A DNA stretch of 64,000 nucleotides from Aliarcobacter cryaerophilus ATCC 43158 (GCF_003660105.1 NZ_CP032823.1:992001-1056000); one strand, 5' to 3'; numbered from the stretch's first letter, positions 54,403 to 63,447 are shown. The notes: a model not told the origin generated them from the sequence alone. Numbers and translations are program-made.

Positions 54403-54768
54403 ATGAAAATTTTAGTAACAGATGATTCTAAAATGGCTAGAAAAATGGTAATAAAAACACTTCAAGATGCATTGAATGATAAAAATTATGAAGTTTTAGA
54501 AGCCCAAAATGGTCAAGAGAGTGTTGATTTATATAAAGAACACAATCCAAATATAGTCTTTATGGATTTAACAATGCCTGTAATGGATGGATTTGAAGCT
54601 TTGAAAAGAATAAAAGAATTTAATGAAAATGCAAAGGTAGTTGTAATCTCTGCTGATATTCAAAAACAAGCTATGGACAAAGTTAGAGAACTTGGTGCAC
54701 TAAATTTTGTTAAAAAACCAATAGATTTGAATAAAATGCAACAAATTTTAAATAATATAATCTCTTAA
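54403..54768 (+). CDS. CheY-like single-domain response regulator
   Basis: A 121-residue receiver domain with acidic pocket D7/D8, phosphoacceptor D55 (F-M-D-L-T-M-P-V-M-D), conserved S83 (V-I-S-A-D) and K105 before P106. There is no output domain, so it works by binding partners, as CheY does with the flagellar motor. It heads a three-gene unit, being 10 bases before the CheC-like gene and followed by a histidine kinase. AAGGTAG lies before the ATG. Confidence 0.9.
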   Translation: MKILVTDDSKMARKMVIKTLQDALNDKNYEVLEAQNGQESVDLYKEHNPNIVFMDLTMPVMDGFEALKRIKEFNENAKVVVISADIQKQAMDKVRELGALNFVKKPIDLNKMQQILNNIIS

Positions 54769-54778
54769 AAGGTAAAAA

Positions 54779-55393
54779 ATGAGCAATATAGAACTAACAG
54801 AAGATGAAAAAGATTGTCTTCAAGAGCTTATGAATGTAGCCTATGGGAGCGCAACTGCTGCAATTACTCAGATATTTGATGCTTTTGCAAAACTTAGTAT
54901 TCCAACTATTCAAATAATAAATGCAATAGATTTAAAAGATTATTTAGCAAAAGAATTAAACTTTAAAGATGAACACTTTGTTGCATCTCAACAAATAAAT
55001 GGTCCTTTAAATGGTGAAAATATGTTTATTATAGATAAAAAATCTGCTACAAATATGTCTATTAAATTTAATTTTAGCGATGATCAAATTTCAAATGAAG
55101 ATATTAGCGATATAACTTTAGAGATTACAAATATTTTATCATCTTCAACTATCAGTAAATTAGCAGAAAATATAGAAACTAATGTATCTTTTTCTGCTCC
55201 AACAATAAAAACTATAAATTCAATTAATCAATTAAACAATATATTTATAAGTAACTATCAAAAAGTTATAATAATATCTACAAAATTAGAGTTTGATGAC
55301 TTAAATATTCATGGTGAGCTATTTATTTTAACAACAGATAACTCAATTTTATTTATAAAAGAAAAATTAAATAAAATATTGGATGAACTATGA
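54779..55393 (+). CDS. CheC/CheX-like phosphatase-family protein
   Basis: A 204-residue protein of the CheC/CheX/FliY family. The N-terminal motif E-L-M-N-V-A-Y-G-S-A-x-A-A (about 17-30) matches the active-site helix that in CheC reads E-x-x-N-I-x-x-G-x-A and dephosphorylates CheY-P. A second E-I-T-N-I-L-S-S-S-T segment (about 114-123) resembles the second CheC-type helix. Its place between a CheY-like regulator and a kinase suggests it erases that regulator's phosphate. The 3' end overlaps the kinase ATG by 4 bases. Confidence 0.8.
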   Translation: MSNIELTEDEKDCLQELMNVAYGSATAAITQIFDAFAKLSIPTIQIINAIDLKDYLAKELNFKDEHFVASQQINGPLNGENMFIIDKKSATNMSIKFNFSDDQISNEDISDITLEITNILSSSTISKLAENIETNVSFSAPTIKTINSINQLNNIFISNYQKVIIISTKLEFDDLNIHGELFILTTDNSILFIKEKLNKILDEL

Positions 55394-56889
55394 GTAATCC
55401 AGCAAAAAATAAATTTGATATTATTTGTAATACCGTAGATAATGGGATTATTGTATTAAACAAAGATTTAAAAGTATTTTTCTGGAACAGGTGGCTAGAA
55501 ACTAGAACAGGTATAGAAGCAAGTAGTATTATTGATAAAAATATTTTAAATTTTTATTCAAATATTGATGAAAATAAATTAAAAAGAAAAATAACAACTG
55601 CTTTAAAACTAAATTCTCCAACATTTTACACTCCACAAACAGACAATTTTTTAATAAATATAGAAATAAATAATATTTCTGATAGAGTATTTAATCAAAT
55701 GCAACAAAGTATTACTATAACTCCTTTAGATTTGGAAGATGATTTAGTTATTTTATATATATACGATATAACTTTTTTAAGTGAGACAAACTATAAGCTA
55801 GAGATTGCAAAGAAAAATTTAAGTGAAAGAAATGAAGAATTAAGACTTATTTTAGATACTACAATGGAAGCTATTATTATTTTTAAAGATAATAGTGTTG
55901 TTGATTGTAATAAAATTGCCATTGAACTATTTAATAAACAGATGAAATATGAGTTAATAAATAAAAGTTTTACTGATTTAATAAATAATAAGAATAGCGA
56001 TATTTTTAATGAAAAAGAACCTTTCGAAACTAACTTAACAAGAGAAGATGGTAGTGAATTTAGTGCTATTATAAATATTAAAGATACTAGCTTAAACAAC
56101 CAAATATTCAAAATTGTAACTATAGCAAATATTGAGGATTTGAAAAGAAAAGATAATCTTATGGCAGAACAGACAAAACTAGCTGCCATGGGTGAAATGC
56201 TAGGAAATATTGCTCATCAATGGAGACAACCTTTAAATATCATCTCTATGTCATCTTCTAATCTTAAATTAAAAAATGATATGGGAGAGTTAAATAGTTC
56301 TATATTAAGTGATTCATTGTCTCTTATTTTAAAAACAACAAATCATCTATCAGATACTATAGATACATTTAATGATTTTCTAAAAATAGATAAAGAGAAA
56401 AGTATTTTTAATGTTAATGATAATATTAAAAATAGTATCTCTTTAGTAGATAGTTTTTTCAAAAATTTTAATATAGATATTGTTTTAGAGCTAGAAGAAG
56501 GTCTTTTCTTAAATAGCCTTCCAAATGAGTTTTCTCAAGCATTTATAAATATTTTAAACAATGCAAAAGATGCCATAGTTTTAAATCTAAAAGATAATGA
56601 ATCTGGTTTAATAAAGATAAAAACAAAAAAGATTGACAATTTTATAGAAATATTAGTTTTAGACAATGCGCTCGGAGTAAATAAAGATATTTTAAATAAA
56701 ATATTTGAGCCATATTTTACTACGAAGCATAAATATCAAGGTACAGGTCTTGGTCTTTATATGACTAGAAAAATTATAAATTCTAGTATGGGTGGAGAAA
56801 TAAGTATTCAAAATAAGAAATTTTTACACAATCAAAAAGAGTATGAAGGTGCAGAGTTTAAAATAAAAATTCCAACTAAACTTGATTGA
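55390..56889 (+). CDS. Cytoplasmic PAS-PAS histidine kinase
   Basis: A 499-residue sensor kinase without membrane helices. Two PAS-like domains (about 5-140 and 150-255) precede a DHp helix with phosphoacceptor H276 in N-I-A-H276-Q-W-R-Q-P-L-N, the variant common in Campylobacterota. The HATPase domain (about 375-499) has N-N-A-K-D-A, D-N-A-L-G-V and G-T-G-L-G-L-Y. The input is probably an intracellular cue sensed by PAS; no cofactor residue can be named. It should phosphorylate the CheY-like protein two genes upstream, with which it shares a transcript. Confidence 0.9.
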   Translation: MSNPAKNKFDIICNTVDNGIIVLNKDLKVFFWNRWLETRTGIEASSIIDKNILNFYSNIDENKLKRKITTALKLNSPTFYTPQTDNFLINIEINNISDRVFNQMQQSITITPLDLEDDLVILYIYDITFLSETNYKLEIAKKNLSERNEELRLILDTTMEAIIIFKDNSVVDCNKIAIELFNKQMKYELINKSFTDLINNKNSDIFNEKEPFETNLTREDGSEFSAIINIKDTSLNNQIFKIVTIANIEDLKRKDNLMAEQTKLAAMGEMLGNIAHQWRQPLNIISMSSSNLKLKNDMGELNSSILSDSLSLILKTTNHLSDTIDTFNDFLKIDKEKSIFNVNDNIKNSISLVDSFFKNFNIDIVLELEEGLFLNSLPNEFSQAFINILNNAKDAIVLNLKDNESGLIKIKTKKIDNFIEILVLDNALGVNKDILNKIFEPYFTTKHKYQGTGLGLYMTRKIINSSMGGEISIQNKKFLHNQKEYEGAEFKIKIPTKLD

Positions 56890-56959
56890 CTTTGGCTCAA
56901 GGTTTGTGCTATAATATCATTCTATAATTTAAAATTTTTAATAAAATAGGATTTAAAAA

Positions 56960-57820
56960 ATGGCAAAAAGTTTATATGAAACATTAGAAGTGAGTGAAAA
57001 TGCATCAGCTGATGAGATAAAAAAAGCTTACAGAAAACTAGCAAGAAAATATCATCCAGATGTAAACAAAGATCCAAAAGCTGAAGATAAATTTAAAGAA
57101 ATAAATGCAGCTTATGAGGTTTTAAGTGATCCACAAAAAAAACAACAATATGACCAACATGGAGATTCTATGTTTGGTGGACAAAATTTCAGTGATTTTG
57201 CTAGAAATCAAGGTGGTGGAGTTGATTTAGATGAGATTTTAAGACAGATGTTTGGTGGTGGTGCAGCTGGATTTGGTAGAAGTAATTTTGGTGGTGGATT
57301 TGGATTTGATACTCCTGATTTAGATACAAATGCACAAGTTACAATACCTTTTGAGATTGCAGTTTTGGGTGGAAAACAAAATATATCTTTAAATAATGAT
57401 TCATTTGATATCAAAATTCCAGAAGGAATTGAAGATGGTCAAAGAATAAGAGCAAAAGGAAAAGGAAAATCATATCAAGGGCAAAGAGGAGATTTGATTT
57501 TAAAAATAAATATATCTCCTAGCAATGAATATGAAAGAGAATTTGATAATCTTATAAAATATTTTGATTTACCTTTAAAAACAGCTTTATTTGGTGGTAA
57601 AGTTGATATTAAAACTATTCACAAAGATATAACACTAAAAATTCCACAAAATACAAAACAAAATCAGAAATTTAGAGTAAAAGAGCTTGGTGTTTTAAAT
57701 AGGAAAACAAAAATAAAAGGTGATTTATATCTTAAAGCAAATATTATTTTACCCAAAATAGAAGATCTTAGTCCTGAGCTTTGCAAATTGCTTGAAGAAG
57801 AGTTAAAAGATAAGCAATAG
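56960..57820 (+). CDS. cbpA: CbpA/DnaJ-type co-chaperone
   Basis: A 286-residue type II J-protein. The J-domain (1-70) has H32-P-D34 in Y-H-P-D-V-N-K, and a G/F-rich linker (about 78-112) leads to two C-terminal substrate-binding beta domains (about 115-275). It lacks the cysteine-rich zinc domain of DnaJ, as CbpA does. It stimulates DnaK ATPase and binds unfolded clients. The hspR gene starts 9 bases after its stop, the order known in Campylobacter, which implies control by HspR. Confidence 0.92.
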   Translation: MAKSLYETLEVSENASADEIKKAYRKLARKYHPDVNKDPKAEDKFKEINAAYEVLSDPQKKQQYDQHGDSMFGGQNFSDFARNQGGGVDLDEILRQMFGGGAAGFGRSNFGGGFGFDTPDLDTNAQVTIPFEIAVLGGKQNISLNNDSFDIKIPEGIEDGQRIRAKGKGKSYQGQRGDLILKINISPSNEYEREFDNLIKYFDLPLKTALFGGKVDIKTIHKDITLKIPQNTKQNQKFRVKELGVLNRKTKIKGDLYLKANIILPKIEDLSPELCKLLEEELKDKQ

Positions 57821-57828
57821 GAGTTCTT

Positions 57829-58209
57829 ATGGAAAAAAATAGCTATATTGAACCAGTTTACTTAATATCAGTAGTTGCTGATATTTTAGGTGTTCATCCA
57901 CAAACTTTAAGACAATATGAAAGAGAAGGTTTAATAAAACCATCTAGAACAAATGGTAAAATAAGACTATACTCACAAAAAGATATAAATCATATAAAGT
58001 ATGTTTTAACTCTCACAAAAGAAATAGGTGTAAATTTGGCTGGGGTTGATATTATTTTAAAACTAAACGATAAGATTGAAGAACTTGAGAGTGTAATTTC
58101 AACTTACAAAAATAAGGCTCAAAAAGTAGATAATCTATCTGTTGTTCCAGATAAAAAAGCATTAGTAATACAAAAAAGTTCTTTTGAAATGGTTATTATA
58201 AAAAAGTAA
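57829..58209 (+). CDS. hspR: HspR-type MerR-family heat shock repressor
   Basis: A 126-residue MerR-family regulator. The winged HTH (about 10-55) has the block V-A-D-I-L-G-V-H-P-Q-T-L-R-Q-Y-E-R-E-G, the HspR form in which P-Q-T-L-R replaces the usual T-I-R. A helical dimerisation region follows (about 60-105). HspR represses dnaK/groE/cbpA operons in Campylobacterota and Actinobacteria, often needing DnaK as co-repressor. I did not find a convincing HAIR operator (CTTGAGT-N7-ACTCAAG) upstream of cbpA; only a partial TTGACTTTGGCTCAAGG is seen at 56883-56899. Confidence 0.9.
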   Translation: MEKNSYIEPVYLISVVADILGVHPQTLRQYEREGLIKPSRTNGKIRLYSQKDINHIKYVLTLTKEIGVNLAGVDIILKLNDKIEELESVISTYKNKAQKVDNLSVVPDKKALVIQKSSFEMVIIKK

Positions 58210-58210
58210 A

Positions 58211-58245
58211 AGTAATATTTTGGGAAAATATCCCAAAATATTACT
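58211..58245. terminator. Bidirectional hairpin between hspR and DUF475 genes
   Basis: A perfect 14-base stem, AGTAATATTTTGGG (58211-58224) with CCCAAAATATTACT (58232-58245), 7-base loop, between convergent genes. The DUF475 stop codon (58241-58243) is in the right arm. Confidence 0.8.
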
Positions 58246-59311
58246 GTTTTGGATCTATTATAAACTCTTTATTTTTATAAATAGAGTGAATAAATGCCAT
58301 AGCAATTGGAACTATTGCAAAAGTAGTAATCAACATAGGTGGTAAATGATAAAAAATCTGAATCAACATAGATAAAGATAAAAGTCCAATAGACCACATA
58401 GCACCATGCTCAAGATATATATATTTTGAAACAACTTCTCTTTCGACCATAAAAATAGTAAGACTTCTTACCGCCATAGCACCAATACCAAGACCTAACA
58501 TGATTATTACAATATTTTGAGTAATTGCGAATGCTCCCAAAACTCCATCTAAAGAGAAACTCATATCAATTACTTCAAGATACATAAAAGAGATAAAACC
58601 TCCACTTAATTCTGTAACTTTTAAATCAGAATTTGAATCAGTTTTAAGTTCCATAATACCTTTTAAAAGTTCCAAAAGATAAAAAGCAATAACACCAATA
58701 ACCATAGGAACTATAATTTCAAGCTTATCTACTTTTACTAAATTATCGCCCATAACAACTTCATTAGGTGCAATATAAGTAATACCTAAAATTAAAAACA
58801 TAATAAAAAGTGCTTTAATATCACCTACTTTTGATAGTTTTGTAGCAAATTTTTCTATATATTTTACCCAGTGAGTATCTTTATTTTCATCAAAAATAAA
58901 TTTTAAAAATAGCATTAATAGGAACATCCCACCAAATGACATAATTACATGATGAGAATTTTGAATAATTTTCTCATACTCATCTGGACTGTTTACAGCT
59001 AAATTAAAAGAGTCAAGAAAACCCATAGATGTTGAAAAATAAACTATTAGAATAGGAAATACAAATCTAACACCAAATACTGCTATTATCATTCCCCAAA
59101 GAAGAAATCTTCTTCTCCAAACAATAGCCATCGTTGCCAAAATAGTAGCATTTACAACTGCATTATCAAAAGATAAACTAAGTTCTAAAACAGATAAAAT
59201 AGTACCTTGATAAAGTGCAAAAAAGCCACCATATAAAAATAGTAACACTGAAGCTACAAACCAAACAGCAAAAAAGCCATAGAAATAAGATATGATAGGT
59301 TTTTGTTTCAA
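58241..59311 (-). CDS. DUF475 (TerC-like) membrane protein
   Basis: A 356-residue polytopic membrane protein with about nine helices. Two acidic blocks, L-S-L-S-F-D-N-A-V-V-N-A (about 45-56) and E-V-I-D-M-S-F-S-L-D-G-V-L-G-A-F (about 246-261), match the paired S-x-D-N motifs of TerC/DUF475 proteins, which are thought to move or bind divalent metals such as manganese. No ter genes are nearby. It is a single-gene unit with its start in the gap before lpxK (59312-59363). Confidence 0.85.
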   Translation of the reverse strand: MKQKPIISYFYGFFAVWFVASVLLFLYGGFFALYQGTILSVLELSLSFDNAVVNATILATMAIVWRRRFLLWGMIIAVFGVRFVFPILIVYFSTSMGFLDSFNLAVNSPDEYEKIIQNSHHVIMSFGGMFLLMLFLKFIFDENKDTHWVKYIEKFATKLSKVGDIKALFIMFLILGITYIAPNEVVMGDNLVKVDKLEIIVPMVIGVIAFYLLELLKGIMELKTDSNSDLKVTELSGGFISFMYLEVIDMSFSLDGVLGAFAITQNIVIIMLGLGIGAMAVRSLTIFMVEREVVSKYIYLEHGAMWSIGLLSLSMLIQIFYHLPPMLITTFAIVPIAMAFIHSIYKNKEFIIDPKQ

Positions 59312-59363
59312 TACAATCCCTTGATTTATAAATTTTTGGGATTATATCAAAATTTAATAAATA

Positions 59364-60308
59364 TTAGCTATTTGTATTTAAGTAGGCATTTAATTCTTTA
59401 AAATCTAATTTCTCGGATAGTTTTATTTTTAAATCCATAATATAAATATTTTTTAAATAAAACTTCTCAAGTTTTACAAAATCTTTTTGTGTAGTAACAA
59501 TTCCAAACTCTCTATATTTTTCTAAAATAGTATCTATCTCATCTTTTGTAAAAGTATGGTGATCTTCAAAAAATATAGTTTCTATATTTTTTGGTAAAAA
59601 TTCTAAAAGCCTTTTTGGTTTTGAAATTGCAGTTAAAAGAATAGTTTTTTCAGGAAGTTCAGATTTTTTACCATCTTTTTTTATCTCTACAACTCTTTTA
59701 AAATCAATACCCTCTTTTAAAACTAGATTTGCTTTTTTATAAAAACTCTTTGGCTCCCTATATGCACCACTTGGAATACAAAAGTTATTTGTTGGCTCAT
59801 CTTTTGGTCTTAATAAAATATCAAATTTTTTTATACAATATTTTGAAAATCCATCATCTAAAAAAACAACTTTACATCCTAGCTCTTTTGCTTTGTTTAT
59901 ACCCAAAGCTCTATCTTCACTAACTATTACAGTAGCATTCTTCAAAGATGTAGATAAAAGCATAGCTTCGTCACCACTTATGCTTACATCTACTTTTATT
60001 TCACCATTTAAACTAACTACAAAAAGCCCTTTTGAAACTCTTCCATAACCCCTTAAAATAACACAAACATCTTTAATGCTTTTTGCTAACTCTATTGTAA
60101 TTGGTGTTTTTCCACTTCCTCCAACCGTTAGATTTCCAATAGATATTACAGGAATACCAAAATCAATTTTAGAAGAAGTAACTCTTTTTATAAAAATAAT
60201 AAAAATATAAAAAAAACTAAGCGGTAAAAGTAAATAAGATAATATTTTTTGGAAATAATTTGGAAAAAATAGATAATCTTCAATCCACAAAATTATTTTT
60301 TGCTTCAA
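59364..60308 (-). CDS. lpxK: Tetraacyldisaccharide 4'-kinase
   Basis: A 314-residue LpxK. An N-terminal membrane helix (about 22-42) is followed by the Walker A loop N-L-T-V-G-G-S-G-K-T-P (about 59-69). L-R-G-Y-G-R-x-S-K-G and D-D-G-F-S-K-Y (the usual D-D-G-F-Q-H is changed) mark the kinase core. It phosphorylates the lipid A disaccharide at the 4' position at the inner membrane. It lies 4 bases after the DegT-like gene and in the same run as nadE, a neighbourhood partly shared with Campylobacter (nadE, lpxK). Confidence 0.92.
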   Translation of the reverse strand: MKQKIILWIEDYLFFPNYFQKILSYLLLPLSFFYIFIIFIKRVTSSKIDFGIPVISIGNLTVGGSGKTPITIELAKSIKDVCVILRGYGRVSKGLFVVSLNGEIKVDVSISGDEAMLLSTSLKNATVIVSEDRALGINKAKELGCKVVFLDDGFSKYCIKKFDILLRPKDEPTNNFCIPSGAYREPKSFYKKANLVLKEGIDFKRVVEIKKDGKKSELPEKTILLTAISKPKRLLEFLPKNIETIFFEDHHTFTKDEIDTILEKYREFGIVTTQKDFVKLEKFYLKNIYIMDLKIKLSEKLDFKELNAYLNTNS

Positions 60309-60312
60309 ACTC

Positions 60313-61449
60313 TTAAATCCACTCTAGTGCAATTTGTACAACTTGGTCACAAACATAATTTACCTCTTCATTTGTAAGCCCTGCATATATTGGTAAAGAT
60401 AAAATTTGCTGATAGTTATTTAAAGCATTTGGAAATGCTGTTATTTTTATAGAATACTTATTTTTATAATAAGTCAAAAGATGAAGAGGAATATAATTTA
60501 AAGCCGTTGAAACTCCTCTTTCTTTTAATGCTCTAGCAAAAGCATCTCTATTTCTTGATATTTTTATTATAAATTGAGTATATATATGCTCATTTTTATG
60601 AGGCAAAATAGTAATATGTTTAATATCCTTTAATCTATCCTCGTATATTTTTGCTATCTCTTGTCTTCTTTTTATAAAACTATCCGTTTTTTTTAACTGT
60701 GCTATTGCATAAGCAGCATCTAGTTCAGAAATATCAAATTTATGTCCTATATCATCTACATCATAAACATAATCTAAATTTCCATAACTATCATATGCTG
60801 TTGTAATTGCATGATTTCTTAAAAGTTTTGCCCTAGTTGCCAACTCTTCATTGTTTGTAACCAAAACCCCAGAACGACTAATAGCATATCTTGATGGAGA
60901 TGGATTTGTTGAAAATATTGTCATATCAGCACTTAAATTTCCAACTTTTTGTCCCTTATATGTAGTTCCCAATGCAGCTCTACAATCTTCAATAATTAAA
61001 ATATTGTGCTTTTTTGCAATCTCATAAATCTTCTCTAAATTTGGAGCAAGTCCACCAATAAAAGTGATAATTGCTGCTCTTAATTTTTTTGATTTATTTG
61101 CAATAATTGTCTCTTCAAATTTTTCAATATCTAAATTCATATCTTCTAAATTTATATCTACAAATATAGGTTCTGCATCAAAATGTCTTACAGTTTCTGG
61201 TAAGTTTACAAAAGAGTTTACAGACATTAAAACCTTATCACCTCTTTTTAATCTCATAGAGCTAAGAGCTAAATGAAGAGCTGCTGTTGAAGTTGCTGTT
61301 GCAATAGCATATTTTGCACCAATATATTTAACCATCTTCTCTTCAAACTCTAAAACTTTTGATAAATCATCTTTAGCTTGAAGAACTGATTTTAACTGAT
61401 CAATCTCCTCATTATCTAAAGTTGCTTTATATATTGCAATATTTCTCAT
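60313..61449 (-). CDS. DegT/DnrJ/EryC1-type protein lacking the PLP lysine
   Basis: A 378-residue protein that aligns over its length with DegT/DnrJ/EryC1/StrS sugar aminotransferases: A-T-A-T-S-T-A-A-L-H-L (about 50-60), the E154-D155-C-R-A-A-L-G block near the PLP, and a C-terminal domain. Where the family has S-F-H-x-x-K-x-x-x-x-G-E-G-G with the PLP-binding Lys, this protein reads S-T-N-P-S-P-S-R-Y-A-I-S-R-S-G (180-194), with no Lys. The usual Gln in E-D-x-A-Q-A is Ala as well. It may be an inactive paralogue, a dehydratase-like variant or a regulator. It lies just upstream of lpxK. Confidence 0.8.
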   Translation of the reverse strand: MRNIAIYKATLDNEEIDQLKSVLQAKDDLSKVLEFEEKMVKYIGAKYAIATATSTAALHLALSSMRLKRGDKVLMSVNSFVNLPETVRHFDAEPIFVDINLEDMNLDIEKFEETIIANKSKKLRAAIITFIGGLAPNLEKIYEIAKKHNILIIEDCRAALGTTYKGQKVGNLSADMTIFSTNPSPSRYAISRSGVLVTNNEELATRAKLLRNHAITTAYDSYGNLDYVYDVDDIGHKFDISELDAAYAIAQLKKTDSFIKRRQEIAKIYEDRLKDIKHITILPHKNEHIYTQFIIKISRNRDAFARALKERGVSTALNYIPLHLLTYYKNKYSIKITAFPNALNNYQQILSLPIYAGLTNEEVNYVCDQVVQIALEWI

Positions 61450-61463
61450 CTTTACCTCAATTT

Positions 61464-62216
61464 CTATATTTTAGCAACTATTGGCAATTTTCTTTTGAAC
61501 TCATTTATCTTTACTCTTTTTTTAATATCTTCTATAAATTCATCTTCAAATCCAAGAGCCAAAAGCTCATCTTTGCTTCTATTTTCATCTATCATCTTTT
61601 TTAATAAAGAGTCAATTTTAGCATAACTATAACCTAAATCGGCCTCGTCACTTTGACCTTCATAAAAATCAGCACTAGGTTTTTTTTCTATAATATTTTT
61701 TGTAATATTTAAAAATTTTGCAAACTCAAATAAATCACTTTTATAAATATTTCCAATAGGATTTATTGCGCAAGCCAAATCTCCAAAAATAGTTCCATAT
61801 CCTAAAAGTAATTCACTTTTATTTGAAGTCCCAACTACCAAAGAATTTTCTCTTGCACTAATATCATACAAAACTGACATTCTAAGTCTTGCACTAAAAT
61901 TTCCTATTCTTAAACTACTTTCTTGCATATTTTTCAAATATGCATTTAGCATTGGTTCAATACTTACAATCTCATATTTAATATTAAAATTTTTACAAAG
62001 CTCTACTGCATCGTCAATCGAAGCTTTTGATGAAAATTGTGATGGCATTAAAACACAGTTTAAATTATCATCAAATACTTCTTTACACAAAACTGCAACA
62101 ACAGCAGAATCAAGTCCACCTGAAAGACCTAAAGTAACCTTTTTTAATCCAGTTTTTAAAACTTCTTCTTTTAAAAAACTTATTAAATTTTGCTTAATAT
62201 TTTTTATTTTATTCAT
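61464..62216 (-). CDS. nadE: NH3-dependent NAD+ synthetase
   Basis: A 250-residue NAD synthetase of the short, ammonia-dependent type. The PP-loop S32-G-G-L-D36-S37 is complete, with G-T-S-N-K-S-E-L and the C-terminal K-P-S-A-D-F-Y-E-G-Q-S-D-E conserved. It amidates nicotinate adenine dinucleotide to NAD+. There is no glutaminase domain. It is the head of a run with the DegT-like and lpxK genes, 14 bases upstream of the former. Confidence 0.94.
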   Translation of the reverse strand: MNKIKNIKQNLISFLKEEVLKTGLKKVTLGLSGGLDSAVVAVLCKEVFDDNLNCVLMPSQFSSKASIDDAVELCKNFNIKYEIVSIEPMLNAYLKNMQESSLRIGNFSARLRMSVLYDISARENSLVVGTSNKSELLLGYGTIFGDLACAINPIGNIYKSDLFEFAKFLNITKNIIEKKPSADFYEGQSDEADLGYSYAKIDSLLKKMIDENRSKDELLALGFEDEFIEDIKKRVKINEFKRKLPIVAKI

Positions 62217-62236
62217 TTTTAAACCTTAATTTAAGA

Positions 62237-62458
62237 TTATATATCATCTTTCTTTGTTTTTTGATAAATCTCATCTAAATAAGCCGAATTTCCTTCTTTT
62301 TGTTCAACTTTTTTTTCTATTAATCTAAATACAATATCTTTTAGCTCATCTTCATCAAAATAGTTTAAGTAATTTGGATTTATATCTATCTTCTCATTTT
62401 CACTTATTTTTAAAAGCTCTTTTATCTCTTTTATTAACTCTTCTTTTATATCTATCAA
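62237..62458 (-). CDS. Small hypothetical protein, 73 aa
   Basis: A 73-residue, charged, mainly helical protein without cysteines, signal or membrane segment. It lies 3 bases downstream of the BFD-like gene and 20 bases upstream of nadE, probably in one transcript. No family is recognised. Confidence 0.55.
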   Translation of the reverse strand: MIDIKEELIKEIKELLKISENEKIDINPNYLNYFDEDELKDIVFRLIEKKVEQKEGNSAYLDEIYQKTKKDDI

Positions 62459-62461
62459 TTT

Positions 62462-62692
62462 TTACTCTTTATTAAACTTTTTTATAATCTCATCTAAATA
62501 TAGCTCCATTTTTTGCTCTCCTATATCACACTCGCTACTTTTACAACATCCACAAGAGCTTCCAGCATCTGTTAAATCTTCTAAATTCTCAAGTGTTTTT
62601 GCACCTTTATCTTTTATTGCATATATTAATTCACCAAGGCTTACTTGTTTACAATCACAAACAATATAAGAGTGTGGAAAATTTCTTGCCAT
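62462..62692 (-). CDS. BFD-like [2Fe-2S] protein
   Basis: A 76-residue protein with the bacterioferritin-associated ferredoxin (BFD) pattern: C12-x-C14 near the N-terminus (V-C-D-C-K-Q-V) and C47-x2-C50 (S-S-C-G-C-C-K) about 33 residues later. A [2Fe-2S] cluster is expected. BFD proteins release iron from ferritins, or serve as cluster domains in larger enzymes (NirB, NifU). No ferritin gene is near. C49 and C55 are extra cysteines. Its start shares one base with the stop of the DjlA-like gene. Confidence 0.8.
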   Translation of the reverse strand: MARNFPHSYIVCDCKQVSLGELIYAIKDKGAKTLENLEDLTDAGSSCGCCKSSECDIGEQKMELYLDEIIKKFNKE

Positions 62693-63447
62693 TATATACC
62701 CCTACTCTTTTTGATAATCTCATAAGCTTCATTTATCTCTTGAAGTTTTGTTGTTGCTTCATCTATAATATTTTGAGAAGCACCTTGCCCTGTAATAATA
62801 TCTGGGTGATATTTTTTAACTAAATTTCTATAATTTTTCTTTAAAGTTGAATCATCATCATTTTGATTTGATTCTAAAACCTCATAAGCTCTATCTATTG
62901 ATAATGCTTTTTCATTTGCTCTATTTTTATAAAAATTCTCAAAATTTGATATAAGATTTATATAATCTTTTTGTTCAATTTTTAAAGCTTGTGCAATATC
63001 TTCAGTTATATCTTGTTCTTGTTTTGAGAAATCTGCATCTATAAAAGATAGATTTAGTAGATACTCCATATATTTTAATCTTTTAGAATAATCTGTTTTT
63101 GTTAAACTATATAATCTTTCACAAATAGTAATAAGATTTGAAAAGCTCTCTTTTTCTTTATTATATAAATTCTTTAGATTTTCTCGAACTTCTTGTGAGT
63201 TTTGGAAATGACTTGAAATATCTGTAAATGTATGTTTTATAATCTCAGCTTCAAGATCTCCTACTTTTCCATCTGCTTTTGCGACTTTTGCCATCAAAGC
63301 TACTAAAAGCCCTGCTTCATGGTTTAATAAATCACCTTTAAAAAACTCTTTTTGTTTTAAATTAATATTTTTAAACTCTTCTGTTTTATAATTTTTTCCT
63401 ATAATAAATAAAATCGCTATTACAATAGCTAAAACTACTAACTCCAT
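62692..63447 (-). CDS. DjlA-like membrane-anchored J-domain protein
   Basis: A 251-residue protein. An N-terminal membrane helix (about 2-17) precedes a TerB-like helical domain (about 45-165) and a C-terminal J-domain (about 185-251) with H-P-D in K-K-Y-H-P-D-I-I. The layout is that of DjlA, a DnaK co-chaperone at the inner membrane. It overlaps the BFD gene by one base, so the two are co-translated. The J-domain helix I is less regular than in DnaJ. Confidence 0.87.
   Translation of the reverse strand: MELVVLAIVIAILFIIGKNYKTEEFKNINLKQKEFFKGDLLNHEAGLLVALMAKVAKADGKVGDLEAEIIKHTFTDISSHFQNSQEVRENLKNLYNKEKESFSNLITICERLYSLTKTDYSKRLKYMEYLLNLSFIDADFSKQEQDITEDIAQALKIEQKDYINLISNFENFYKNRANEKALSIDRAYEVLESNQNDDDSTLKKNYRNLVKKYHPDIITGQGASQNIIDEATTKLQEINEAYEIIKKSRGI

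Noticed and set aside
55791-56189. 132-codon open frame on the minus strand
   Set aside because: Antisense within the histidine kinase gene, hydrophobic low-complexity composition, no ribosome-binding site.
56883-56899. Possible HspR (HAIR-like) operator upstream of cbpA
   Set aside because: Only the right half resembles CTCAAG; the left half and spacing do not match the consensus well enough to annotate.
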